Shown here: in pieces, positions 8,979-17,817 of the stretch | Numbering within the stretch: position 1 is the first letter of the stretch | How the letters are laid out: the number at the start of each line of letters is the position of its first letter | Origin: Undibacterium sp. YM2 | Lineage (GTDB): Bacteria; Pseudomonadota; Gammaproteobacteria; Burkholderiales; Burkholderiaceae_D | Direction: 5' to 3' | Length of the DNA stretch: 64,000 nucleotides | Assembly: GCF_009937975.1 (NCBI RefSeq) | Contig: NZ_AP018441.1 | Location: 4,216,001 to 4,280,000, forward strand | Program-made: the position numbers and the translations under genes | Notes under the pieces: generated by a model | Seen by the model: only the letters and a program-made list of their open reading frames with translations | What the model was told of the DNA's origin: nothing | Databases searched by the model: none

Positions 8979-10550
8979 CTATTTTTTTGCCCTGCGCCCC
9001 AACACAAACGCCAGCAAAATTCCCAATGCAGACAAGCCCAGAGCACCGAGGTTGCCGATGAAGATGTATGGCGTCATGCCAGTATAGCCCTGCACGTTTG
9101 CTGCCAGCACGGCGCGGGTATTCTCGGGCAATAACTGTTCTACCACGCCACCCGGTACGATGACGGCTGTGGCCCCGGTATTGGTGGCACGCAGCATCGG
9201 GCGACCCGTTTCGAGTACGCGCATTTGGGATATTTGCAAATGCTGGGGGATGGCGAAAGAATTGCCATACCAGGCCAGGTTGGATGCATTCAGCAAAATG
9301 CTGGCAACCGGCTGGCCGGCAGCGTGCTGGGCTGACAGTTGCGCGGCAATTTCTTCACCGAATAAATCTTCATAGCAGATATTTGGCATGACCCACTGGT
9401 CTGAGACTTTCATCGCTGGCTGTATCGGGCCAGAGGTGGAGAACTCGCCCATGGGGATGGACATCATGTTCACAAACCAGCGGAAACCCGGCGGGATGAA
9501 TTCGCCAAAAGGCACGAGATGGTGTTTGTCGTAGCGGTAGGGCTGGGCATACTGGCGTGACATGCCAAGTACGCTGTTTGAATACTTGTCGCCACCATCA
9601 TGCACACCGACACCGAGGATAACAGTGCTGGCACTGTCCTGGGCAAAGGTATTGAGGATGGGCAGATAGTCGGGCGGCAGTTGCGAAGTCAGCATGGGTA
9701 ATGCTGTCTCAGGTGTGACGATGAGATCCGCCGGGGTTTGCGTGATCATGTCGTGGTACAGCGCCAGCGAATCGTTCAGGTGTTCCTGGCTGAACTTCAT
9801 GTCTTGTGCGACATTGCCCTGCAACAGGCGCACCTGTATGGGCTGGCCTTGCGGCCTGGTCCAGCTGATTTGTTGCAGGCCAAAGCCAGCAGCAAATACC
9901 AGCACGATCAGGGCAGGCAGCGCCATTTTTTGCTGGCGGCTGCCAGCACTTACCAGCAACAGGGCGAGCGCCCCGGCCAGCAGAGCATTGATCCAGCACA
10001 GGCCAAGCACACCGATAACAGGCGCGAAACCAGCGAGCGGGCTATGGGTGTGGGCATAGCCTGAGATAGTCCAGGGGAAACCAGTCAAAAAGCAGATGCG
10101 CAGCCATTCAGCCACGGTGAACAAAGCGGGCAAGACCAGCAAGCCAGCGACAGTCGCCGAAATCTTCCAGCGTTGTTGCAACCAGCGTGTGCCCCAGGCA
10201 GCCGCTGCCAGGTAAATGGACAGCGCCCCGGTCAAAAACATCAACGCCAGCAGGGACAAGACACCGGGCAAGCCGCCAAACACTGTCATTGCATACACCA
10301 GCCAGCTGGTACTGGCCGTCAGCCAGCCGAGGCCATATGCCCAGGCCAGCCAGCCTGCGCGCTTGCGGCTGATGGCGGCATCGCCTTCACGCAAAACCTG
10401 GCTGAACAAGAGTGCCAGACTGAGTATCTGTACCGGCCAGAAATGAAAGGGAGCAAACGACAATACATTCAGCCCCCCTGCTACCAGTGCCAGCAGGAAG
10501 GATGAACGCACAGAAAGAGAAGACAATAAAGACCGCACAGCCTTAATCAT
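8979..10550 (-). CDS. lnt: Apolipoprotein N-acyltransferase
   Basis: Lnt adds the third acyl chain to lipoproteins at the periplasmic face of the inner membrane. The 523-residue product has about eight membrane segments, including residues 15-45, 70-120, 130-155 and 180-225, then a nitrilase-type domain and a last segment near 500-515. The catalytic triad is visible as E281 (VTPETALP), K342 (DKHHLVPFGEF) and C392 (NICYEDLF). Its start overlaps the end of corC by 8 bases, the usual corC-lnt coupling. Two predicted lipoproteins in this window are potential substrates. Confidence 0.95.
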   Translation of the reverse strand: MIKAVRSLLSSLSVRSSFLLALVAGGLNVLSFAPFHFWPVQILSLALLFSQVLREGDAAISRKRAGWLAWAYGLGWLTASTSWLVYAMTVFGGLPGVLSLLALMFLTGALSIYLAAAAWGTRWLQQRWKISATVAGLLVLPALFTVAEWLRICFLTGFPWTISGYAHTHSPLAGFAPVIGVLGLCWINALLAGALALLLVSAGSRQQKMALPALIVLVFAAGFGLQQISWTRPQGQPIQVRLLQGNVAQDMKFSQEHLNDSLALYHDMITQTPADLIVTPETALPMLTSQLPPDYLPILNTFAQDSASTVILGVGVHDGGDKYSNSVLGMSRQYAQPYRYDKHHLVPFGEFIPPGFRWFVNMMSIPMGEFSTSGPIQPAMKVSDQWVMPNICYEDLFGEEIAAQLSAQHAAGQPVASILLNASNLAWYGNSFAIPQHLQISQMRVLETGRPMLRATNTGATAVIVPGGVVEQLLPENTRAVLAANVQGYTGMTPYIFIGNLGALGLSALGILLAFVLGRRAKK

Positions 10551-11421
10551 CGGACCGCACGGTAGGTCGCTGCTCTACCAGCAGCATCTGCACTTCACGC
10601 GCATCGGCACGCAGGACTTCAAAGTAGAGGTTGCCTATGGAAAATTCATCGCCCATGTGCGGCAACTCGCCCATGTAGTCGGCCACATAAGCGCCTATGG
10701 TTTCGGCATGGTCAGAACCCAGCGTCGTACCCAGGGTGTTATTGAACTGCTCAAGATCAGTCAGGCCCTTGATGCGCCAGCGCTTGCCATTGCCCTTGCT
10801 TTCCAGCGCCAGGATATTGTCTTCTTCTTCCTCAAAATCGTATTCATCTTCGATGTCACCAACGATTTGCTCAAGCACGTCTTCGATAGTAATGAGGCCG
10901 GAGACACCGCCATATTCATCGACCACCATGGCAATATGATTGCGGTTGGCGCGAAAATCGCGCAGCAGGATATTCAGGCGCTTGGATTCTGGGATATAGA
11001 TGACCGGGCGCAGCATGTCACGTACATCAAAAGCGTCTGAGGCGTAGTAGCGCAGCAAATCCTTGGCGAGCAGGATACCAACCACCTTGTCGCGGTCACC
11101 ATCGACAGCAGGAAAGCGGGAATGCGCTGTCTCCAGCACTTCTGGCATCCATTCTTCTATGGGGTTGGAGATATCGATGACATCCATTTGCGCGCGCGGC
11201 ACCATGATATCGCGTGCGCACAAGTCGGATACCTGGAACACGCCTTCTATCATTGCCAGTGCATCAGCATCGATGAGGTTGCGTTCTTGCGCGTCATGCA
11301 ATACTTCGAGCAGCTCTGCGCGGTTTTCAGGTTCAGGAGAAATCAGGGCGGTCAATCGTTCAAACAATGACCTGTGGGGTTTAAGGTCAGTAGGTCTGAC
11401 CTTACTAGAGTGCTCTTGCAT
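10543..11421 (-). CDS. corC: CorC/HlyC family CBS-domain protein
   Basis: A 292-residue cytosolic protein with two CBS domains (DIMVPRAQM and the AKDLLRYY region first, then GGVSGLITIEDVLEQIVGDIEDEYD) and a C-terminal CorC_HlyC domain. In enterobacteria the homologue YbeX/CorC is tied to Mg/Co efflux and ribosome-related functions. It lacks the membrane DUF21 domain. It is translationally coupled to lnt. In most relatives ybeY lies directly upstream; here ybeY is about 8 kb away, with another operon in between. Confidence 0.93.
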   Translation of the reverse strand: MQEHSSKVRPTDLKPHRSLFERLTALISPEPENRAELLEVLHDAQERNLIDADALAMIEGVFQVSDLCARDIMVPRAQMDVIDISNPIEEWMPEVLETAHSRFPAVDGDRDKVVGILLAKDLLRYYASDAFDVRDMLRPVIYIPESKRLNILLRDFRANRNHIAMVVDEYGGVSGLITIEDVLEQIVGDIEDEYDFEEEEDNILALESKGNGKRWRIKGLTDLEQFNNTLGTTLGSDHAETIGAYVADYMGELPHMGDEFSIGNLYFEVLRADAREVQMLLVEQRPTVRSDD

Positions 11422-11897
11422 AATAGGCGTAACGCCGTTGTTTCAATCCTACAGAATACAACAAATGGCGGCTGTTTCCCAAATTTTGACATGAGCAGTT
11501 ACAAAAACTACAGCAAAACCTGTCCAACGGCAGCTCAAAACCAGTCAAAAACAAGATTTGTCATCCAATTGTCATATTGGCGCAAGCTCCCCCCGGTGCT
11601 TTAAACATGCGTGTGGCTGACAAACAGAGCGGCCGTGGTACAAAAACATCAATTAATTCAATGGCAATAAAAGATGATTGCCTTTAATTTTTCGACAACT
11701 TATGCTGGTAGCTGAGAAACACAAGCTTACTTCTTACTGATTAAGTACGAGCAAAAAAAACGAGCACAAACACAGGCATAAACGCAGACACAAGCACAGG
11801 CAAACGCCATTCAGCGCCTGCAGATACTGGCGCTGGCGATGGTAATCGCACTGACATTGAAGTAGTGACAGCAGCAAATTACCAATGGAGAGTATCC
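11422..11897. other. Divergent promoter region of corC and the quinoprotein-like operon
   Basis: This 476-base stretch holds a Pho-box-like pair at 11558-11575. It also has an AT-rich segment at 11640-11740 and a low-complexity CACA/CAGGC tract at about 11758-11806. No gene is supported. A strong ribosome site (GGAG, 7 bases spacing) at its right end marks the start of the operon at ATG 11898. Confidence 0.6.
11558..11575 (+). promoter_or_regulatory. Putative PhoB binding site (Pho box)
   Basis: Two identical TTGTCAT heptamers are separated by CCAA, the 7+4+7 geometry of a Pho box (consensus CTGTCAT, 4 bases, CTGTCAY). The orientation points toward the operon that begins at 11898. The distance to the start codon is about 320 bases, so a long leader would be needed. 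No phosphate gene is in the window. Confidence 0.45.
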
Positions 11898-13196
11898 ATG
11901 TCAGCAATCATCCAGGCCATCTTTATCAATCCGCCCATGGCAATTGCACGCCTGGGTGGCAGCAGTACGCCGCAAGAGGCATTCCAGTGGATACAAAATC
12001 CGGCACCGCGCGCCAATGCAGAAACCGTCATTGCCCCCGACTGGTCACTGCGCATCTTGCCTGACAGTTCGGTCGAGCCGTATATGCCGACTGAGCTCAG
12101 CCTGCGTGATGGAGAACTGATCAGGCCCGTTGCACCCTTCTTTGAAATCTGGGCAAGAATGGGCGAACCCGGCTCGGCAGAAAGCAGTTGGACAGATGTA
12201 CCGCTGACCCCAGCCCTGTTGAAGCGCTTCAAGATACCGCTTGCCAACTTGTCGCTGGAAGTGAATGCGCAAAACCACAAAGCGGCCCGACGTGCCTCCA
12301 ACCCGCTGTTACGTTTTGGCACCTATCCACCTGTAGTAGTAAGGGCAGACAATCATGCCAACACCCCTTTGCTGGCTGTCAGCCCGCCCGCAGCAGCCAA
12401 CCCGATGATACCGGCGGGGCGCAATATCCCGCTTGGCAGCATACAGTTCTTGCTAAGCAAACCCCAGCCCGCCATTGGCCAGCCCTGGCTGGCAGCAGTT
12501 AATGTTGAGGTATTGCGCTTTCGCTTTACCCCGGCGCGGGGTCGCGTATATGGCCCGCCAGATACCAGCCAGGATCACCAGCCACCCACGGGTGCCCCGG
12601 CACCACCGGTACTGGAGCCTTTCAACTTCCTCAACCCTGATGCAGGCTGGCGCGGTACCACGGGCACGCAGGCATCTATCGTCAGCCCCTGGGACACCTA
12701 TGATGGCGCAGATGATGGCAACGACAATGATGCCAATGACGAACTGTCGCTAGGTGTGGTTGATGATACCTGCGAAGCCAGGGTCAAAGCCACTTTGCGC
12801 TTCCCTGGTGCGGCTGGGCGAACCATCAGCACCACAGCCAATGTCTTTGTTGCCCCACCTGATTTTGCGCCGGACCGCCGGCCTTTCCTGTCCATGGCGG
12901 ACGAAATCAATGACCGCAGTGCCGACATCGCCCAGCGTAATGTCGCCATGAGCACAGCCGAGCGCGAGCGCTGGGTAGAAGACCTGTTCGAGCGCGCTTA
13001 TGAAACCCTGAGCCTGCTCAACATCGATTACTACCGCGAGCTAAGGGCCATGCGCTTGCCTGCCGGTGCACGGCGCCCACAGCCCATCCCGGTGACAGCA
13101 TGCGCCTGCCACTCAGGGCATTTGGTGCCAGTGATCCATTGCGTAATCCCGATTTCGCGCTATCCAATGGCAATACCGATGATCCCCTGCCACTGA
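11898..13196 (+). CDS. LodA-like protein, N-terminal part (first fragment)
   Basis: The 432-residue product has the N-terminal hallmark of LodA/GoxA-type proteins, INPPMAIARLGGS, followed by the usual beta-rich region and a FVAPPDFAPDRRPFLSM segment like the conserved PP-D/F-P motif of that family. It lacks the cysteine tryptophylquinone region, which is encoded at 14924-16642. After about 13091 the frame turns into Cys/His-rich sequence unlike the family, while a good continuation runs in the -1 frame (see 13100-13555). So this gene is either split into two overlapping genes or broken by a lost base. The start is supported by GGAG. Confidence 0.65.
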   Translation: MSAIIQAIFINPPMAIARLGGSSTPQEAFQWIQNPAPRANAETVIAPDWSLRILPDSSVEPYMPTELSLRDGELIRPVAPFFEIWARMGEPGSAESSWTDVPLTPALLKRFKIPLANLSLEVNAQNHKAARRASNPLLRFGTYPPVVVRADNHANTPLLAVSPPAAANPMIPAGRNIPLGSIQFLLSKPQPAIGQPWLAAVNVEVLRFRFTPARGRVYGPPDTSQDHQPPTGAPAPPVLEPFNFLNPDAGWRGTTGTQASIVSPWDTYDGADDGNDNDANDELSLGVVDDTCEARVKATLRFPGAAGRTISTTANVFVAPPDFAPDRRPFLSMADEINDRSADIAQRNVAMSTAERERWVEDLFERAYETLSLLNIDYYRELRAMRLPAGARRPQPIPVTACACHSGHLVPVIHCVIPISRYPMAIPMIPCH

Positions 13197-13555
13197 CCAG
13201 TCATGCTCGCTCGCGCCACCGCTACCTGTCTGACTTGCAGGCCCTGCATGATTTTGTACAGTTGCACCCCACCCGGCTGAAAGAATTGATACGCCAGAGT
13301 TTTCATCTGAGATCACCAGAAACTGCGAATGCCACCAGCATGCAGATGCCGCCCCTGATGCGCAACTCGAATGCCCTGCCGCTGACGCTGAGTACCTGGC
13401 AATATGATCTGCTGATGAGCTGGGTCGATGCAATCGTCCAGACCCCCGTCACCTCACCACTGGGTCGTTCTGCCATCGTCGCCAGGCGCGCGGATGAAAG
13501 GCTGGATGAAATCCTCGCTGACATGGGCACCGCCGTGCCTGGTGGACAGCCATGA
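13100..13555 (+). CDS. LodA-like protein, second fragment
   Basis: A 151-residue frame overlapping the end of the previous one by 97 bases. It contains MPPLMRNSNALPLTLSTWQYDLLMSWVD (residues about 96-123), which corresponds to the MP-L...LT..QY.LL..W region found in LodA-type proteins just before the quinone-forming part. The frame remains open upstream of its ATG and reads GDSMRLPLRAFG, so adding one base near 13091 would fuse it to 11898-13196 as one protein of about 550 residues. Its stop overlaps the start of the radical SAM gene (ATGA), a sign of coupled translation. Confidence 0.6.
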   Translation: MRLPLRAFGASDPLRNPDFALSNGNTDDPLPLTSHARSRHRYLSDLQALHDFVQLHPTRLKELIRQSFHLRSPETANATSMQMPPLMRNSNALPLTLSTWQYDLLMSWVDAIVQTPVTSPLGRSAIVARRADERLDEILADMGTAVPGGQP

Positions 13556-14883
13556 GTCTGTTACCGCTTCCGTCTGCGGCGCAGGCCCCAGGCAGTTACC
13601 GCTTCAGGTCCAGCCTGGGTCAGCATTTGCTGGTGGTACAGCACAGCCAGATTTATGACCTGCCAGAACAGGAAACTGATGCTGATATCAGCCTCGATCA
13701 CACCCTCAGCCAGATGCTGGCACGCACTCTGGACAATGAAGTCAGCCTCGACGCACTGAGCCTGCCTACCGTGCAGAGCCTGTCGCTGAACGTCAGTTCC
13801 AGTTGCAACCTCGGTTGCAGTTATTGCTATGCCAGCCAGGGTAATTTTGAGGGCAAGCAAAGCAAGGGCATGGACTGGGAACAGGCACGCAGCAGCATAG
13901 ACCGCCTGCTGGCAACAGCCAATCCTCAAGCGCCGCTGACTCTGGGCTTCATAGGCGGAGAGCCCTTTGTCAACCGTGCCCTGATACATCAATGCGTACA
14001 CTATAGTGCTCAACTGGCACAACAACGACAACTGGACTTGCGCTACTCCGTCACCACCAATGGCACCTTGCTGCGGCCAGAAGACCACGAACTATTGCGG
14101 CAACACCGCTTTGCAGTCACCGTCAGCATTGATGGCGGCAGTGTCGTCCAGAACCGCCAGCGCCCCATGCTCAATGGCAAGCGCGATTCTTTTGCAGCAG
14201 TCATCGAACACTGCCAGCCTTTGCTGGACCAACCCGGCAAGTGCAAACTCGCGGCCCGTGCCACGGCCAACAGCCTCTCGCTTGACCTGACCCAGCAATT
14301 TGACGCCATAGCTGCACTGGGCTTTCAGGACATAGGCTTTTCACCCTTGCGCAGCGGTTCAGCACTGGCATTACAGAAGCACGACTGGCCAGTATATGAG
14401 CAAGCGATGATCAGCCTGGCCAGCCGCGAATTGCAAAGCGCCTTGCAGGGGCAGCAGATACGCCTGAGTAATTTCGCCACAGCCTTGAAGCAATTGCATG
14501 TGGGTGCCAGCAGCCCTTACCCCTGCGGCGCAGGTGGCGGTTATTTTTCTGTTGCCAGCGATGGCGACTGGTATGCCTGTCATCGTGCGATTGGCAATCA
14601 TGATTACAGGCTGGGTGACCGACACTCGCTGGACGCACCCAAACGCCTGCAATTTTTGCAGGAGCGCCACGTCCATGCCCAGACCGATTGCCACACTTGC
14701 TGGGCACGCTACCTGTGTTCAGGTGGATGCCATCAGGAAAAAGCCAGCCGCAGCCAGGCCTCTTGCGACTACATCCGTCATTGGCTGACTTTTTGCCTGC
14801 AGTCATATTGTGAACTCAGTCAGGCCAGGCCGGATTATTTCACTCATTGCCTGCCAACTTCACGTGCCAGCACGACAGCATAG
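13552..14883 (+). CDS. Radical SAM/SPASM maturase (QhpD-like)
   Basis: A 443-residue peptide-modifying radical SAM enzyme. The CxxxCxxC cluster that binds SAM and [4Fe-4S] is C85, C89 and C92. The GGEP motif follows near 135-138. The C terminus carries a SPASM domain with C325, C343, C380, C383, C389, C393 and C405, enough for two more clusters. Such enzymes (AnSME, PqqE, QhpD) act on proteins or peptides; QhpD forms thioether bonds in the quinohemoprotein amine dehydrogenase small subunit. The neighbours point to the LodA-like polypeptides as substrate, which is inference. It is coupled by ATGA overlap to 13100-13555. Confidence 0.85.
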   Translation: MSLLPLPSAAQAPGSYRFRSSLGQHLLVVQHSQIYDLPEQETDADISLDHTLSQMLARTLDNEVSLDALSLPTVQSLSLNVSSSCNLGCSYCYASQGNFEGKQSKGMDWEQARSSIDRLLATANPQAPLTLGFIGGEPFVNRALIHQCVHYSAQLAQQRQLDLRYSVTTNGTLLRPEDHELLRQHRFAVTVSIDGGSVVQNRQRPMLNGKRDSFAAVIEHCQPLLDQPGKCKLAARATANSLSLDLTQQFDAIAALGFQDIGFSPLRSGSALALQKHDWPVYEQAMISLASRELQSALQGQQIRLSNFATALKQLHVGASSPYPCGAGGGYFSVASDGDWYACHRAIGNHDYRLGDRHSLDAPKRLQFLQERHVHAQTDCHTCWARYLCSGGCHQEKASRSQASCDYIRHWLTFCLQSYCELSQARPDYFTHCLPTSRASTTA

Positions 14884-14888
14884 GCTGG

Positions 14889-14915
14889 AACATCAGGAAC
14901 ATCAGGAACATAAGG
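14889..14915 (+). repeat. Three 9-bp tandem repeats in the leader of the fusion gene
   Basis: AACATCAGG occurs twice, then AACATAAGG, ending 8 bases before ATG 14924. Each unit together with the next base gives CAGGAA or AAGGAA, so the array presents three Shine-Dalgarno-like sites in a row. Change in copy number could tune translation of the following gene. Confidence 0.7.
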
Positions 14916-14923
14916 AATGTAAA

Positions 14924-16642
14924 ATGAGCCTTCCCGACATCATCAAACTGGTCCCCCGCAATGCTGCTGCCCTGCGCCGTGCGCAGACTGCCGACAGCGC
15001 CATCAGGCCGGTTGCTGGCAATCCCGTCTCTACCCGCCTGGAATCTGGCGTCGGCAATTGCTACCCTGGCCTGGAAGCTGATTTGCGCAATCTGGAGAGA
15101 CGTTTTTTCCCCTTCCTGGAAGTCGATATTGCCGATACAGAAATACGCATCGTGGCTGTCGATAGCGCTGGGGTCACGGCAGCCGCCCTACCAGATGCAG
15201 ACGCACAAAAATACCGCGACCTGGCGCTGGGCATCAGCCAGAATCTGCCCTGTATCATTAGCAGGATCAACGGCAATTTCGGGCCCTTTGGTAATCATGA
15301 TCTGAACATCGCTCAACTGAGCCCGCCAGGCGCAGCTAGCACTAGTACCAACGCCAGCACTGCTCCCCCGGACGCATGGACCGCAATACGCCTGCTGCCA
15401 GAAAATACGGCCATCAGCCTGACGATACGGCTGGGCACCCGCAGCATCAGCCTGGAAGGCAGGCGCTCGGCCTACCTGAGTGGCACAGGCAGCCTGGCTG
15501 CCATGTTTGAACCTGGTGAGCTCACGCAGTCCCTGTGCAGCCCCTGGACCCATGATTTTCGCGATTGTGGCTGCTTTTACTGGGCCAGCAATCATCCCGA
15601 CATTGCCCAACCACCGACACCAGATGCCAGCGAGCCCGGTGTACCCTGGCTGGCCGCAGTACCATGGGAGAGACTGGACCGCAGCATAGGCAGCACGCCA
15701 CCCTCACCCGCCAATACAACTACCCCGGAAGAACTGGGCCACTATGCAATCAACCATCAATGGCAAAGCCTGAACTTTGTGCTGGAAGGCCGCGAAACCA
15801 TACGCCCCTACAAGCCGGGCAAGTTCACTGCACTCCCACTGGCGTCCAGGGAAGAATTACAGTTATACCTGCGCTATGCCGCCGGGCTGGAACTGGCAGC
15901 AATACAGGAATACCTGTCGGCAGCCTATTCGCTGCGAAGCCCGGCCAGCCTGCCAGCTGGCAGCTTGCGCAACCGGGTCACAGCCAGTTTTGCTGAACTC
16001 ATGCGCATCGCCTATGGAGAAATGCGCCACCTGCGGGCTGTCAATAATGTGCTGCAAGCGCTGAACGGCCCGGCCTATACGCCCGCCTTGCAAGTCGCCA
16101 AAACGATACCTGATGCCGCTGGCAATCAGCGCCCACCACGTGCGCGAATACTTGACCCGCAAGCCCTTCTGGATTTCCTGGCGCTGGAGCAGGCCAACAG
16201 AGGTGCTGACGAATTATATGCACGCATCTATGCCACCCTGCGCCAGCCAGGCTTTGGCAGCGATGCCGACTGCCAGAGCATACGTTACATCATGGCCGAG
16301 GGGCAGGATCATTTTGAAACCTTTGAAAACATGCAGGTATGGCTGCAAGGTTTCCAGCCTAGCCAGTATCTACATCAGAATTTGGTACAGGCACCGGCCA
16401 GCAACAGCAGCTATCAGGCACTGCAAAATGCTTACCGCAAGCTGCTGGAAAAACTGTACGCCGGTTACCAGGCGGGCATGCCGCAGGGCGCAGTGGATAT
16501 CAACACTGCCCGTGGTGACATGGTGGCTGCGAATGGTTTTGGCAGTGCTGCCAGGGCTGTCATCAATGCGGGCTTTTTGCTGTCTTTTGATACCATCAGT
16601 GATCCCCGCTTTGCCCCTGTTGCACCGCCACCCGGCTTATGA
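14924..16642 (+). CDS. Fusion of LodA-type quinone region with ferritin-like domain
   Basis: The 572-residue product joins two parts. Residues about 38-225 match the C-terminal region of LodA/GoxA: GNCYPGLE (C46) and EPGELTQSL, then SPWTHDF (W208), DCGC (C215, C217), YW and NHPD. In LodA a Cys and a Trp in these regions form cysteine tryptophylquinone. Here C46 lies five positions after the usual Cys in an ungapped comparison, which holds Ser41. Residues about 310-480 form a ferritin-like helical bundle as in VioB: ELAAIQEY, GEMRH (ExxH), LEQANRGADE and AEGQDHFE, possible di-iron ligands. It is coupled by ATGA overlap to the flavoprotein gene. Confidence 0.75.
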   Translation: MSLPDIIKLVPRNAAALRRAQTADSAIRPVAGNPVSTRLESGVGNCYPGLEADLRNLERRFFPFLEVDIADTEIRIVAVDSAGVTAAALPDADAQKYRDLALGISQNLPCIISRINGNFGPFGNHDLNIAQLSPPGAASTSTNASTAPPDAWTAIRLLPENTAISLTIRLGTRSISLEGRRSAYLSGTGSLAAMFEPGELTQSLCSPWTHDFRDCGCFYWASNHPDIAQPPTPDASEPGVPWLAAVPWERLDRSIGSTPPSPANTTTPEELGHYAINHQWQSLNFVLEGRETIRPYKPGKFTALPLASREELQLYLRYAAGLELAAIQEYLSAAYSLRSPASLPAGSLRNRVTASFAELMRIAYGEMRHLRAVNNVLQALNGPAYTPALQVAKTIPDAAGNQRPPRARILDPQALLDFLALEQANRGADELYARIYATLRQPGFGSDADCQSIRYIMAEGQDHFETFENMQVWLQGFQPSQYLHQNLVQAPASNSSYQALQNAYRKLLEKLYAGYQAGMPQGAVDINTARGDMVAANGFGSAARAVINAGFLLSFDTISDPRFAPVAPPPGL

Positions 16643-17706
16643 AGCATTACCGTGTTGCCGTGCTGGGCAATGGCCCGGTGGGCACACTGGCTGCCTTGCA
16701 TGCAGCCAGGCAGGGACATGGCCCGGTTTTGCTGCTGGCGGCAGACCCACCTGCTAATGCTGACGCTGAAGGTGGCTACCGCATTGAGGCTGTCCCCGTC
16801 AGCTTGCTGGCATTGCTGCTCGAATATGGCATTCACCCCCACCTGATCGGAGCCGGGCAAACGCATGCTGTCAGGCAGATACAGTGGGATAGCAAAACCT
16901 GCATATCCCTGCCCACACCCAGGACCGTACATATCCACCGCCCGGCACTAGAGCAGGCACTGTGGCAAAAATTATTACAGGAGCCGCGTATCCACCTGCT
17001 CCTTGGCGAGCAAAGCCTGCAATTGCATGATGCCGGAGTTGATAGTATCAATGGCGACAATCCTAACAACTGGCACGCCGACCTGTTGGTTGATGCCAGT
17101 GGCCGCGCCGCCAGGACCGCCAGCACCATAGACAAATCGCCGCAACCCTGGGTAGCCCGCCTGTTCACACTGGCTGGCAACACAAGACCGTCGGGAAGTT
17201 TTCAATCTCATATCCATTCTCACTTCAAGCTGGCAGCGCTGCCCGAGGGTTATGTGTATAGCCTGGCTACGCCCGAGGTACAGAATGTGGTTTTTGTCGG
17301 GCGCGGCAAGGCAGTCAAAGGCAGTGCAGAAGAATTGCAGCAACTCTTGCAGGGCACTCAGGCTGAGTGGGTACTACAAGGCTTGCCCGGGCTGGCAGAG
17401 TTTCACAGCGGCATAGCTCACCCGGTATCGCTGCAATGGGCGGCATCTGAGCGTAGCGTGCTGATCGGCGATGCAGCGCTGGCGCGTGACATCCTGTCGT
17501 CCCAGGGTTTGTCTTGCGGCTTGTCAGAAGCACTGTGTGTAGCAGAGCTGGGCACACCACAGGCCAGGACAAATTTTCAGCAAAGGCAAACACAACAACG
17601 ACAACTGCATGCCACGGCATTGCTGAATCAGATCAGGAGCTGCCTGTATGGCATGGAGACTGCGTGGCAAGACTATGCGCAATTTATTATGCAGGCACGC
17701 ACATAA
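16639..17706 (+). CDS. FAD-dependent oxidoreductase (LodB/QhpG-like)
   Basis: A 355-residue flavoprotein with an N-terminal dinucleotide fold (VLGNGPVGTLAALHAARQG) and the second FAD motif SVLIGDAAL...SSQGLSCGLSEAL (near residues 273-297). It fits the group of flavin monooxygenases related to tryptophan halogenases that includes LodB and QhpG. These install oxygen on the precursor Trp of cysteine tryptophylquinone. Its first codon overlaps the stop of the LodA/ferritin-like fusion gene. This makes the fusion protein its most likely substrate. Confidence 0.8.
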   Translation: MKHYRVAVLGNGPVGTLAALHAARQGHGPVLLLAADPPANADAEGGYRIEAVPVSLLALLLEYGIHPHLIGAGQTHAVRQIQWDSKTCISLPTPRTVHIHRPALEQALWQKLLQEPRIHLLLGEQSLQLHDAGVDSINGDNPNNWHADLLVDASGRAARTASTIDKSPQPWVARLFTLAGNTRPSGSFQSHIHSHFKLAALPEGYVYSLATPEVQNVVFVGRGKAVKGSAEELQQLLQGTQAEWVLQGLPGLAEFHSGIAHPVSLQWAASERSVLIGDAALARDILSSQGLSCGLSEALCVAELGTPQARTNFQQRQTQQRQLHATALLNQIRSCLYGMETAWQDYAQFIMQART

Positions 17707-17817
17707 ACCGCCAAGACTGTCAGTTTCAACACTGTTTAAATCGCCGGGGATCAACTAGTATCAGGGCATGGAAAACAATCTCTACAACATCGATAACATC
17801 AACAACAAGGAGTCACC

